Below are positions 51,361-62,844 of a stretch of DNA of 64,000 nucleotides, in pieces. How positions within the stretch are numbered: the first letter of the stretch is position 1; each line of letters begins with the position of its first letter. Made by a program: the position numbers and the translations under genes. The DNA is from Eretmocerus hayati (lineage: Eukaryota > Arthropoda > Insecta > Hymenoptera > Aphelinidae). The stretch spans positions 119,072,838-119,136,837 of the forward strand of contig CM056744.1 of NCBI GenBank assembly GCA_029851415.1. The letters run 5' to 3'. The notes under the pieces were generated by a model. That model did no database searches. It saw only the letters and a program-made list of their open reading frames with translations, and was not told the origin of the DNA.

Positions 51361-54257
51361 TACTTTTCAACTTTTTTTTCGAGGTTATTGTGCGAGGTGT
51401 ACAGTTCTAGTTGAATTCCTAGCCACGAGAGAATCGGAGATATTATTGAAATTCGCCTGCTTTCAATTTTGTTATGACGAACTCTGTTGAAAAAAATATG
51501 GATGAGCAGTCTTTCTGTCCTCCGATGAACTAAATAATGTTATGCACATTTGCTATCTATCAGAACAGGCGGGGAGAACCTCCAGATTTGCACTTTTTTC
51601 GAAAATCTCATTAAACTGGAGTTCTGTTTGATTCACTTCTCGATAGTTCAAGCGGGGCTCGCTCGAAATTGAAATCAATTTCAAACTTGATTATCCGCCT
51701 GACACTCTCGCTCATTTATAATCCTATTGCCTCTACGGATAAGATACTTCTCCTCTCGCTGTTCCCAATACCGGGAAATTGATTAATGCGCTATATCGGG
51801 CTAAACTTTTCTAGAGCATTCAATTGGATTAGAACGAAAATCAACTTGGACCGGCTCTCATCTACATCAAATGATACGATGCGTTGATAGAATTAACATT
51901 CGAGTCATGACCCATCTAATACATTTCGTATATTGTCTTGATCAATGTATTTGATAGGTGGTTTGAATTCTCAATGCAAGAGATGGAATCGACTGGGAAT
52001 TTTTGAAACCATTGTACAAAATTTCGTTAGATAGGACTATATAATCTTCGATTTTTGTCTGAGACTTTTACCCCAAATCAATGACCTTCATTAGTTGTAA
52101 AATCCAGCGTGTTTCATGATACTCTTTTTGATCAAATATTTTCAGAAAGTTGGAAAGAAAAGCATAATCACCATAAAGGATAGTAAATAATTATCTCTTC
52201 TACTCGGTGTACCGTAATTTTATTATTATCCTCACGCCAAAATAACTGATGCAGCGGAGGTATAGAAATATAATGCAAATGCCATAATCTGTAAAATGTA
52301 AGCCTCGAAAAGGTTTTAAAAAATGGCAGACATGAGAATAGCTGTACGCAAATTACAACTCACAACAAATTAATTATGCCATGGGCCTCAGAGAGAGAGA
52401 GTGCAGATTATGATATGCATCCGGTCTCGCTAATGGAGCGAAATTAATCATCAGGTGTCTGTCCCTTATCGCAGCTGCTCCCGGATGACTTTCGCCTATG
52501 TGTGATGCCAGATCTGAAACCGTCATCCGTTACAACACGACCTTTGCACGGATAAGCGCGCGTTCTACACTAAAGCGTATATACCACGTTAGTGCTAATC
52601 TTTGTGACACGCGTTGATAGCGGTGGTGGCGTTGTAGCGCGTGATGAATTTGTGCTCTCACAGTGAAATGGGAACAGATGCGCCCGGTATTCGGACCGTG
52701 GAATCCAGTATATGCAAAATAGCTTTCGGTAAACGTTCATGGGTATTTTCGAAAATTTATTCGTTATTTGTCGCTTGAGGTCTAACGTCAAATTCAAAAT
52801 GTTACATGTCCGATATTAGTTTTGTTGAAAGGAAAAACAATCACAATTTTCGAAATAACTCCGATTTCTAATATTTGGCTACATCTTTCATTTTGGCTCT
52901 AGAAATTTTATCGCGATTTTGAATGATAAAATACCAGGACGAGGACCATCATGATCATCTCGTGGCGCAACGAGTTTGCCATTTTAGTGGTATTGTTTAT
53001 TTGGTTGGCTATTTTTTGTAGACTATTCATCGAATATTTTCAATTTTCATAAAGATATGGTGGGTAACTCAACGACCCCTGTAAAGATTCAAATGTCTCC
53101 ATGTCACTATGATTTATCTTGAGTTATTCCAGAAAAATTGTTGCTAAATGCATATTTCTTGCGAATTTCATTAGCACTGAAATTCACATTACATACGAAC
53201 CCAGAGGCGTTATATCTGGTGATTTTCCATATTTCTAGTGATACGTAGTCGTTTCTGTATCGAAACCAAAAATTGAATGTGTTTTGCTACACATCGATGA
53301 GCCATTTATACAATATTTGAGAGCTCACTGTGTTAATATCTGTGCCCGGAAATCTTTATTGAGACAAGCGGTCATGTATCAACTTGAAATATATTCAATA
53401 TATTTTTTCAATTTTTCTCAGAAATATCACTTAAAGTTGGGTTTGCTGTGGGGTTCTAACATTTTAAACTGCCAATTCATTGATGCAATTATCATTCTCA
53501 ATAAATCAGAATTTTTCTCGAGAATTTGGCCAATAGCATTTCACTTCGAACACTTTTAAGCAAAAGTTTTTTCATTACTCTAACCTAAGAATGTCGCGTT
53601 TGAATGCGAGTTTAGGGTTTTTGTTATGAAAAAATATAATTCCCACTTCGCTTGCAAACCCATTCTGGCACTGGACGACATGTCCTAATGCTCAAAATGG
53701 GCTACCGCTTTCAGTACGAGAATACACCATTATTCGATTTTCCTAGTTGAATTTGAGTTTCCCGAAAAAATCATCCAAATTTTGAGCTGACTGACTTTTG
53801 TCATTGTTCCTTAACAATAAAACTTATTATTATTCAATTGGGATGCTGAAATCCATTTGAAAATAACTATTCAAATATCTGGGACAATTTTTATAAGTGC
53901 ATAGTTTCGTCTCATTCCATGAAATCGGCATTTCATGAAGCTCTTCTAAAGTGATTAGAATCCATAACCCCTCCATTAAACATGAAACGTCGCCCACGCC
54001 AACACGCTCTTTCCAATTCCAATTTTCTCAGCAATCCGTGCCTTTTCAACTAAAAATTTTCCTGCAAAAAAATCATGTTTCGCAGATTCCCTCCATTAAG
54101 CTCCATAGCCGATTACGTTTTGAATTTCTACCCGCCATTCGAAGAAATGCAAAGCATCTTCTCAAATGAGCTCTTGGAGGCTGTTACGACATTCTGAGAT
54201 GTCGTTTTCGAAAACGGGGCGTCGTTGTGAAGCATATCTTACTTACTTACCTCTGCG

Positions 54258-54322
54258 AGTTGTCGTCATTGTTGTCATTGCCGTAGTTGTCGTTGTCGTA
54301 CTCGTTGTCGTTGACGTCGTTA
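54258..54322. repeat. (GTT/GTC)n trinucleotide repeat
   Basis: Imperfect GTC/GTT/ATT run of about 20 units inside the CCR4 intron. Confidence 0.75.
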
Positions 54323-55129
54323 TCATATACGACAACGTTTCCCGCATTGCTTGTATTCATTGCACATTTGAATTGCCTTAGCTTTAGGCTCTCCTATCTT
54401 GTTTTGCGCAATTCGCTCTTGGAATATGGCAAAAGGGAACAGTTTGTATCCATCTATACTTCCCACATCGCTTCGTAACTTACTTCTGAAAGATTAATTT
54501 GAATGGGCTCGAGATGCCTATTTACCATATTTCTGGAAATTATGTATGCAAGTAGATGGATATTTCTTCAGTAAATATATTCTCACCTTGTTAGATGAGA
54601 TTACATCTGACACCATATCTCTATCGTGATCAGTAAGAAATCGCCAGCAGCCCTTTTTTATGTCCGTGTTATCCAATTTCAAACTCGTATATCTTTCGTA
54701 TAAACTATTTGGTAGAGAGTGGCCACCTCAGTCTTGATTCTATCCATGCATTTTCTGATGGAGACCGGGCTAATGGTGCCGACAAATTTTAATTGAATAT
54801 CGAAAGATTTGATGTGAAATTAATTCTCATTTTCAAACGCATAGTTTATGAATATTTTCGCTCGTTTGATTTTGACGTTATTTCGTAATTTTGCTTAGGC
54901 GCAAGATAGTGCTTTTATGCACTGAAAGTTCATACGAGGTAGTCACTCTGTGTCAATGACATTCATTCTCCACATTTTGAGAATTTCAAATAATGCTTGT
55001 ACTCCTGTTCCCACTGCATCATGAAATTCCGCTCTGGGAGCTTTGAAAATTTATCAAATTCTCGGAGCCAATAGCTACATGGAATCCTTTCCAAATACTT
55101 TCCAGTAATTTTGGTCTACACAGGTGTAT

Positions 55130-56131
55130 TAGACTAGGCGAAATCACCGCCATCGCTGGAAAAATCCGTCTGATGGAATTTTTTTACGGGATCCCCTCCA
55201 GAAGACCCTTCTGAATCCGAAAATCCATGTTGCCCGACGAGATTCTGGTGCAAAATTATTTAAACTGAAATTTTTTAAACAAATTAGCAATATCAACTTT
55301 TTTGGTCCCAAAGCAACTTTGTAAGGTTATTTGATACATTTTAAAAAGAAAATCTCTCTTGTCATTTTTTTCTAAAAGTCATCGTTTTCGAGCTGTGAGC
55401 GTTTCAAAGTTGAAAAATTGCGAAAATCGCGATTTTCAGCGATCGATTAGAGTGAGAAAAACGTAAAAATCTCATGTTGCCAAAGCGGAAGAATGTTGAT
55501 TGAGATGCCCTTAACAATGTCCAATAGCAAAAATTCATGTTTCCGAGCGATAACCCATTGTTTTTTCAATGTAAACAATGGGTAGTTGCGCACGATATAG
55601 CCATAGAGATTCAACGGTGGCGGCGTTGGGCGGCGTCGCGTCGTCTGCTTCCTCGCCGTTGCTGTAGCCCGCAAATCTACCTTTTGTTAACATTGGAAAA
55701 ACAATGTGTTATCGCTCGGAAACATGAATTTTTGCTATTGGACATTGTTAAGGACATCCCAATCAACATTCTTCCGCTTTGGCAACATGAGATTTTCATG
55801 TTTCCGTACTCTAATCGGTCACTGAAAACCGCGATTTTCGCGTTTTTCCAACTTTGAAACGCTCACAGCTCGAAAACAACGACTTTTAGAGAAAAATGAC
55901 AAGAGAGATTTTCTTCTTAAAATGAACCAAATAACCTTACCAAGTTGCTTTGCGACCAAAAAAGTTGATATTGCTAATTTGGTTAAACAATTTCAGTTTA
56001 AACAATTTTGCACCAGAATTTCGTCTGGCAACATGGATTTTCGGATTCAGAAGGGTCTTCTGGGGTGGATCCCGTAAAAAAATTCCATCAGACGGATTTT
56101 TCCAGCGATGGCGGTAATTTCGCCTAGTCTA
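55130..56131. mobile_element. 1.0-kb foldback element inside CCR4 intron
   Basis: Ends are TAGACTAGGCGAAAT on the left and ATTTCGCCTAGTCTA on the right. The arms (about 55130-55588 and 55678-56131) are reverse complements with scattered differences, for example the blocks around 55170-55245 and 56020-56095. The roughly 90-bp centre is GC-richer. The outer TA on both sides could be a TA target duplication, giving an element that begins GACTAGGCG. No protein is encoded; frames at 55447-55674 and 55537-55857 only read through the arms. Confidence 0.85.
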
Positions 56132-56348
56132 TATGCTCGATCACGCTTTTGTATAACTAAATTTCCTCCAAATTCTAATCGATGTACAAATCAACTCATA
56201 ATTGCTTCGAAGAGCTATGTGCTATATTGCAAACCTGAAATTTGAATTCATTCCAAAACTTTCGATATAATTAGTACCCTTCTAGGATGAAGGATGTCAC
56301 ATTCTAATCTCATTATTTATCTAATGATTTTTATATTTCTGCTTGCAG

Positions 56349-56661
56349 GTATTTTCACGGTAATGTGCTACAACGTATTATGTGACAAATACGCCACGCG
56401 GCAAATGTACGGCTACTGCCCGAGTTGGGCACTCGATTGGGAGTACCGGAAGAAAGGCATACTCGACGAGATCAGGCATTACGCGGCGGACATCATAAGC
56501 CTGCAGGAGGTCGAGACGGACCAATTTTACAAATTTTTCTTGCCGGAGCTCAAGGGGGACGGATACGACGGTATTTTCTCGCCCAAATCTCGAGCGAAAA
56601 CGATGGCTGAGAACGACCGCAAATTCGTCGATGGCTGTGCCATTTTTTTCAGGACTGTCAA
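56349..56661 (+). CDS. twin: CCR4/CNOT6 deadenylase, exon starting the EEP nuclease domain
   Basis: A 313-bp exon between TTGCAG and GTGAGC. It completes a codon with 2 bases, encodes 103 codons, and passes 2 bases on. It opens the nuclease domain with IFTVMCYNVLCDKYATR and includes SLQEVETDQFYKFFLPEL, SPKSRAKTM and DGCAIFFRT. By comparison with human CNOT6L, the Asn of MCYN (56372-56374) and the Glu of LQEVE (56507-56509) are the magnesium-binding catalytic residues, and both are present. The enzyme removes poly(A) tails 3' to 5' in the CCR4-NOT complex. GC content and codon use rise sharply relative to the introns. The sequence is closer to insect than vertebrate CCR4 (RHYAADIISLQE). Confidence 0.97.
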
Positions 56662-59108
56662 GTGAGCTTACTCAAGATTTATTATACTCATACCAGGTTC
56701 CATGTTGTGTCATTGGTATTTTGATGGATTTGGATAATCAATCGATTTAGGGTAGTACATAGACGGATACTTTTTCATTTAATTTTTCACTCGTCGGACA
56801 AGGCTCCCGAAATATATGAGAGCGTTCCCGCAAATTCGAGATTCCGATGGGTTCGATATAATTTCAAGTAAATGAAACTGGTAATAGTCACGAAAAAAAA
56901 GAATTGAAATGATTCATAGGAAGCTATCCATCAATTTCGTAAGCGTGAACTTATGATTTTGTTCCCCCCCCCTCCCGCTCTTTCTGAAGCCATCAGTCCG
57001 TAGGGGATCCGGATAGTCCGCTTGATAGATGGCACTTTGATCGTCCTATGCATGCAATCGGAGATTATGAACCAATTTATTGCTTCATAGTATTTCAATC
57101 TCATATTTCTGAATTGAGAGAAATAAGGCAAGCGGAACACCATAACATTTCCAGCCAAATGAGTTGTTTCACGCCCAGAATTTTATCCTGTATCTCGAGA
57201 TAATTGTAGTTTTTCGATCGACTAGACGAGTTCTCACTACTTGATGCTCACACCCGTTCACGTTTTTTGCGAACTAGATCTCGAATTTTCGGACACGGAG
57301 GGCTCGTGCGATGGGAAATCTCAATACACAGGCGGGGTGCTGTCTGATTTTGGCTTGAAATTTTGCGTTGTTGAGTACTGAACAGGAATAAATAGACGAT
57401 GCACCGCCGCGTTGGGCCATGTATTGCTTCTCGTTTTTCTCGATCCCTATTGAACATGATGTTATGAGATTTTGTTTAGCTTCATAAAGTGAGATTTGGG
57501 AGGCGAGATACTATCCGGACAACTCATTCAATAACAATAAGAGCGTATGAACAATAATTCCGTTCTCGGAATCATTGCATCTAGCCGCAACTTAAAAGTA
57601 CGCCGGTGCGTGTCTGGTTGCGGTTTTGCGGGGACTCCGGACTAGCCTTAAGGTATTTTGATCCTCACATGGAAAATGAAGAATTCAGATAACTCCTCGT
57701 CTTCTCAAGGCCATTACGTAATAAATGGAGAGCACATTGTCAGTCTTGAATAAAAGCAATGAGAATCTCGCTGTCTTTCGATTGGAAGAGACTCAAATGC
57801 AATACCCTTGGAAAAAATTGATATGGCTGGGAAAATTCATTATCACGATGATCATTCGTTGCGCCAACATGAACAGACATTTCCAATCCCGAATAAGCAG
57901 ACTAAAGCTTTTTGCCGTCATTTACCGCGACGAAATCGATTCGCCCATAGACGAGTAAGCGAAGCTCCGGCATCAAAATCGTTTTACCCCGATAATATCA
58001 AAACGGGCCTGCATGAAAGAAAAAGCTTTAGAATAACAATGGTACCCAAGAAGTTGCATTAGTTTCATTTTTAATAGTCGATCGTTCACGTTGTTTGCTC
58101 GAATTGAATTCAATAAAGCATCAGACGACCAACTCTCGAATTTTAAATACAACTGAGAAAACGCGGGTACACAAAAAAGAGAACGAGAAACGTCTCGCTG
58201 AATTTCCGCAAACGGAAGCTAGAGACTACAGTTTGCAATGTCAACTTGAGCTTGCTATGTAGATATGAAATCCTGGCCGTAGTTCCAATATTTGTTAACG
58301 AGACGTTCGCCTCGCCCATTTATTAACTCCAACCAAAGAGCCACGATAGGTATGCGCCTGCGAGAATCACAACGGTTTGACTTTGCAATAGAGTCTGATG
58401 ATGCAGTAGCACCGTAATGGCACTGGATTCCTCTTTTTATCGGCTATTGCAACGTCTCTTACGACCACACTTTTTCCGTTCTCCTCCACTTTTTTTCTTT
58501 TTTAAACTAAAACTGATACCGGATATATGGATCAAACGTGAGCCCTGTGTAATATTGCACTCTGGAATTTATTCGGCTTCTTTTCTACTGCAGTCTGATA
58601 CCATTGGTGATGATATATAGGTATATTTTTGCTATGTAGCACAGTGCACAGTTGTCGTGCTGAATTTTTCCGAGCCGCAAGCTCGCGCGAGGGAATATCT
58701 TGATTAAATTGGCTTGCCATGAGAATCGGTTATCGGCTATTCAAGCACTTGCGAAACCACAAATCTTGCGTTAATATCGGATTTCTTTTTCTTTGGTCAA
58801 AACTATTAGAAATCAAGGAATTCATGTTGCTTTTTTCCATTGTAATAGCTAGTTGGTTCTGATTTTTGCATCATGCGATCGTGTCGATATTTGTGATTCA
58901 AGAGGTGTATTTTTTCGTGAATTCACTCTTTATTCGTGATAGTAGTATAAATTCGTGTGCAAATATTTTGTTTCGTTTATTCGTACCCTGCAGTTTCGTA
59001 ACAGGGTTTCAATTATTTGGCTAGACATTTTAAATCTAATTTAATTTGATATCTGCGGGTGATTTTATAGTAAAAACTTTATTCAAACAACTTCTGAGGT
59101 AACAAGCT

Positions 59109-59631
59109 ATCAGAATAGAGAACTGACATGACTACAAAAATCATTCGATAATGCTCATATTATGGAAGTTCACATTAAACTAGACACTATATGTGGAAAT
59201 TTGGGAATTTCCTGTTGTCAAAGTGACCTAAATTTGAGTCTGAAGTTTTTCGGGTTTTGAATTGGCGCCATCCAATATGGCGGCGACTGCACATGAGTCA
59301 CGTGACTTGAGAATGTTTACCACGCTAATTCTGAGCCAAACTTGCGTTTCCTCGCCGCGAACTTCTATTATTTGAATAAAATAAGCTCTCGATTGTGATT
59401 CAGATAAGAATTTCCGATGAGAAATGACATCACAACAGTTGGGGAATTCAGCGGGACATGTGTAGACGCCGCCATATTGGATGGCGCCAATTCAAATTGT
59501 CAAAACTTCAATGATGATTTATAAACCATAGATGCGTCGTAGAAATTTCCAACTTTTTTTCCTATATCTATTTCGCCGCGAGCTCTTAAAATATAACATT
59601 TCCCGGAATTATGTCAGTTCCCTATTTTGAT
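59109..59631 (+). mobile_element. MITE with inverted ends, CCR4 intron
   Basis: The outer ends ATCAGAATAGAGAACTGACAT (left) and, reverse-complemented, ATCAAAATAGGGAACTGACAT (right) are imperfect inverted repeats. An inner inverted pair AATTGGCGCCATCCAATATGG (about 59261) and its complement (about 59473-59493) is nearly perfect. There is no coding capacity. An old inverted relative is at 45197-45450. Family not recognised. Confidence 0.7.
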
Positions 59632-60992
59632 TATCCAATAAAATTTGATTCCCAGCATTGAACAACGTATTTTTCTAGCACTTATCTCCTGCAGATGGAG
59701 TATTTTTCAAGCTTGCATTGAAACCAACTTGAGGTTTTCTTCGTGAAAACTTTGAAAAACTAGATAGAGTTCTGAATTTCTTAGAATCATTCCAATTTCT
59801 TCATCATCCATTAGCGATCAAAGTACGTAAGGTTGAGAAACTCGTCTGTAAGAAATTAGAATCCCAAATAAAAAATGTGGCAGCTCAAAGTACTGAACAT
59901 AAATCGAACGCCCATTCATTCTTCGGTTTAAAAAAAAAAAAACGACGCGCAATTTTTTGCGAGTCAAGCCAACGCAAACAACCAAATCGCATGGGTGGCG
60001 CCAAAAATGCACAATACAGAACGAGCTTGTATTTATAATGGGCATATCGATAAGAACAACAAAAAAAGTCGAGCGGAGAGAGTTGCAGTTGTTGTTATGG
60101 AAATGTGCATGCAGTAAACGACATGGTATGGCATGCGGGGTTATACCGATCGAAGGCTATATATATACATGTGAGATTTCCGCGTTCGGTTGCGCTCTAA
60201 CGACCAGTCGTTAGTCGTTAGCCGCCCTCCATTATAACGCGTGCAATAGTGTCCGCGAGCAAAGAGAGATGCCGGAAGTGAAAAAAAAATGAAGGGATGG
60301 GAGAAGGAAGAAAAAACCACAAAGTGCGCGGGTGTAATGACAAATCGACGGATGGAGATAAGGAGCTGCAAAACGCGGGATATGTGTTCATTCGAATCCA
60401 GTGAGATTACGTTATTGTAGTCGTATACGTGCGGGGTTGTATCGTTGACTTCAATGGGTGGACGGAGAAGTATCAAGATCATACCATCACATGTAAATGG
60501 GCACAGAACAACGATGGTGAGCTTAGATAATTATGATGGTTGGGCTTGCGCGCCGTTGAATCGAGCTCGCAATGTTTGCTATCTCAAGATTTATCCCCGA
60601 TTATCTATCGTCATGAGGAATTTCTGCTGTTCCTAAATTCTTTCTCTTTCGATCATGAATTATTCGGCATCGCATCGTATAGCGATGATAACTTCATTGT
60701 CGCCTCATCCTTCGTATAGCGAAATCGGCGAGATCTTACAAAATCCTGTACCCTCACAAATGTTGGAAGAAACTTCGAAAGAAATTCAAACTCATACCAC
60801 ATCATGTGAAGTGCTGTTGTAGTCCTCAAGAGTGATTTTGATTGAATACACTGACATGGGAAAAGAAAGTACCTCCCTTTCCTGAGACCAAACTTATATC
60901 CTCACGTGAGATCGTGAGCTGAATCGGAAAATAGCACCATTTTTCTGAACACCCTCAATATTTCGGGTGAATCGGTAAATAAACCAGTTATC

Positions 60993-61722
60993 GGATTTAT
61001 GACGAGGGGGGGGGGGAGATTTTACGTACATATATGGACTTTTCGACATATTCTTTCATAGTAGTGGTCCCACGTGATCCTGATGCAGTATTCAGGTCGA
61101 CACTGGAGATCAAGCACTCGATGTGGTACTTGTGATCGAGAACCCAATGTGATACCTACTTGTGATCAAAATCTCAATATGTAGCACTCGAGATCCGAGT
61201 TCTCGATCACGAATACCACATCGAGATCTCGATCACAAGTATCACATTGAGATCTCGACCGCGAGTATCACAGGGAGTTCTTGATCACGAGTGCCACATC
61301 GATTTCTCGATCAGAAGTACCACATTGAGATCTCGATCGCGAGTATCACAGGGAGTTCTTGATCATGAGTGCCACATCGATTTCTCGATCAGAAGTACCA
61401 CATTGAGATCTCAAGAGCTAGTATCACAGGGAGTTCTCGATGCGAGTACCGCGTCGATTTCTTGATCACCAGTGCCACATCGATTTCTCGATCAGAAGTA
61501 CTACATTGAGATCTCGACAGCGAGTATCACAGGGAGTTCTCGATCGCGAGTACCACGCCGATACCTTGATCACGAATGCCACATTGATTTCTCGATCACA
61601 AGTACCACGTTGAGTACTTGACCACCAGTGTTACCCTGAATACTGCATCAGGATCGGCGCCGTAAATGAAAATCCCCGAAAGTGTATACTTGACGTAAAA
61701 CTCCCCCCTCTTCCAAAATCCT
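60993..61722. mobile_element. Inverted-repeat element enclosing a 26-bp minisatellite
   Basis: Outer imperfect inverted repeats include GAGGGGGGG...GATTTTACGT at about 60993-61047 and their complement at 61677-61722. An inner 30-bp near-perfect inverted pair starts GATCCTGATGCAGTATTCAGG at 61076 and ends at 61655. Between them is a tandem array. No protein is encoded; the 72-codon frame at 61247-61465 stays open only because the 78-bp higher-order unit is a multiple of three. Confidence 0.7.
61106..61620. repeat. 26-bp minisatellite with 78-bp higher-order unit and orientation switch
   Basis: The unit is of the type GATCTCGATCACAAGTA plus CCACATTGA (26 bp). Three variants (ending CAGGGA, CATCGA, CATTGA) form a 78-bp block repeated at about 61250-61327 and 61328-61405, then degenerate. 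Units before about 61185 are in the opposite orientation to those after about 61195. Confidence 0.8.
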
Positions 61723-62692
61723 ACGTCAAAAACTCGATTGTTGGCCTCAAAAATTTTTTTTCCGATTACTCCGAAAATCTTGGGGAGGGGGGGGTGTCCA
61801 GGGAAAACCGATGTTATTCTGATTCAGCACACGATTCCACGCAGGGATATACAGGTGCAGTCTCTGAAAAAAGGGTACTTTCTGTCAGCCTGTGCTAATC
61901 ACAGTTATTCAGATGAATTAGCAAAGAGCATATACTTTGAAAATAGTTCTCAGTTGCAAAGTATGGAAAAAACTCTTGATGTCAATCCATAACTCTCGTG
62001 TGCTCTAATTCAAATCAAACAATGAACTACCTGCTTCTTCAAACATTTAAAAAAAAGCCCATCAACTCCAATCATGGCTCAATTTGTAGGGGGATTGTTG
62101 TTACCCAACAGCTATTTCTAAGATCAGAATTTGTATCAGACTTCACGATTACTGAGCTTTTTTGGTGTTGAGTAAATGTACTATCGGAATATCTCAAATT
62201 AGTTGAAGAAGTGTTGCTGATCCGTTCGTTTACCAGTCACAGTGTGCATTTCCTGAGATTGAAAATGAGTTTTACCCTGCTACATCAATGGAAATTCGAT
62301 TAGTCGGATTTTCTGGAATGCCCTTTTTCCAATCGTAGGAAGTTTTTGTAATTAGAGGTTCAATTCTTATGAGGTAATTTATTCTTGCCCTCAATTAATT
62401 CTCCCTCATAATAAAACGATTCACCATCTTTCCGGAAATCACTATTTTACCTTTTGAAAATTCTTGCAAATATCAAAATCAGAAAATCCGTTCTCTCTAT
62501 CACGTAGCAAATAAAGTTTGACGTAATCGAGGAAAGACAGTGACAGTTCAATGGGGAACAATTTACTCGGGTCTGGCGGTTTAATTGTAGCTCTGTAATT
62601 ACAACTAGACGATCAGGCTGCGAGTTATTCGCAGTCACGATAGAGAAAGTGAAATTAAATTGGTTTCCGGTATGCCCTTTTGCGCTGCGCAG

Positions 62693-62844
62693 GTTCACAC
62701 TCATCAAGGAGCACCTGGTGGAATTCAATCAGTTGGCTATGGCGAACGCCGAAGGTTCGGACAATATGCTTAACCGAGTAATGCCCAAAGACAACATCGG
62801 CCTGGCTGCTCTGCTCAAAACCAAGGAAGCTGCGTGGGATAATG
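62693..62844 (+). CDS. twin: CCR4/CNOT6 deadenylase, second nuclease-domain exon
   Basis: A 152-bp exon between GCGCAG and GTGAGC. The first base completes the Lys codon from the previous exon; 50 codons follow and one base (G) is passed on (phase 1). It encodes FTLIKEHLVEFNQLAMANAE, GSDNMLNRVMPKDNIGLAAL and LKTKEAAWDN, the segment directly after the DGCAIFF strand in CCR4 nuclease domains. The remaining catalytic Asp, Asn and His residues of the domain lie in later exons beyond 64000. An ATG-initiated frame at 62649 reads through the exon but its first 15 codons are intronic. Confidence 0.96.

Larger units (their letters stand above)
50363..56348 (+). other. twin: CCR4 intron, 5986 bp, phase 1
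   Basis: Begins GTGAGC and ends TTGCAG. It contains a piggyBac-like remnant (50495-51360), a trinucleotide microsatellite (54258-54322) and a 1.0-kb foldback element (55130-56131) that ends 217 bp before the acceptor. No additional exon is needed, because the protein reads continuously across the junction (RPT-C-IFTVMCYN). Confidence 0.85.
56662..62692 (+). other. twin: CCR4 intron, 6031 bp, phase 2
   Basis: Begins GTGAGC and ends CTGCGCAG. AA from the previous exon plus G from the next forms the Lys codon of TVK-FTLIKE. It contains a MITE (59109-59631) and the minisatellite-bearing element (60993-61722). The rest holds only short frames with no motif. Confidence 0.85.

Noticed and set aside
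61247..61465. 72-codon frame encoding a repeating 26-residue peptide
   Set aside because: The periodicity comes from the 78-bp minisatellite unit; the frame stays open because 78 is divisible by three. No start context or homology.
61076..61655. Minisatellite considered as a CRISPR-like array because of regular repeats
   Set aside because: Repeats are directly adjacent without unique spacers, switch orientation, and lie in an animal gene intron.
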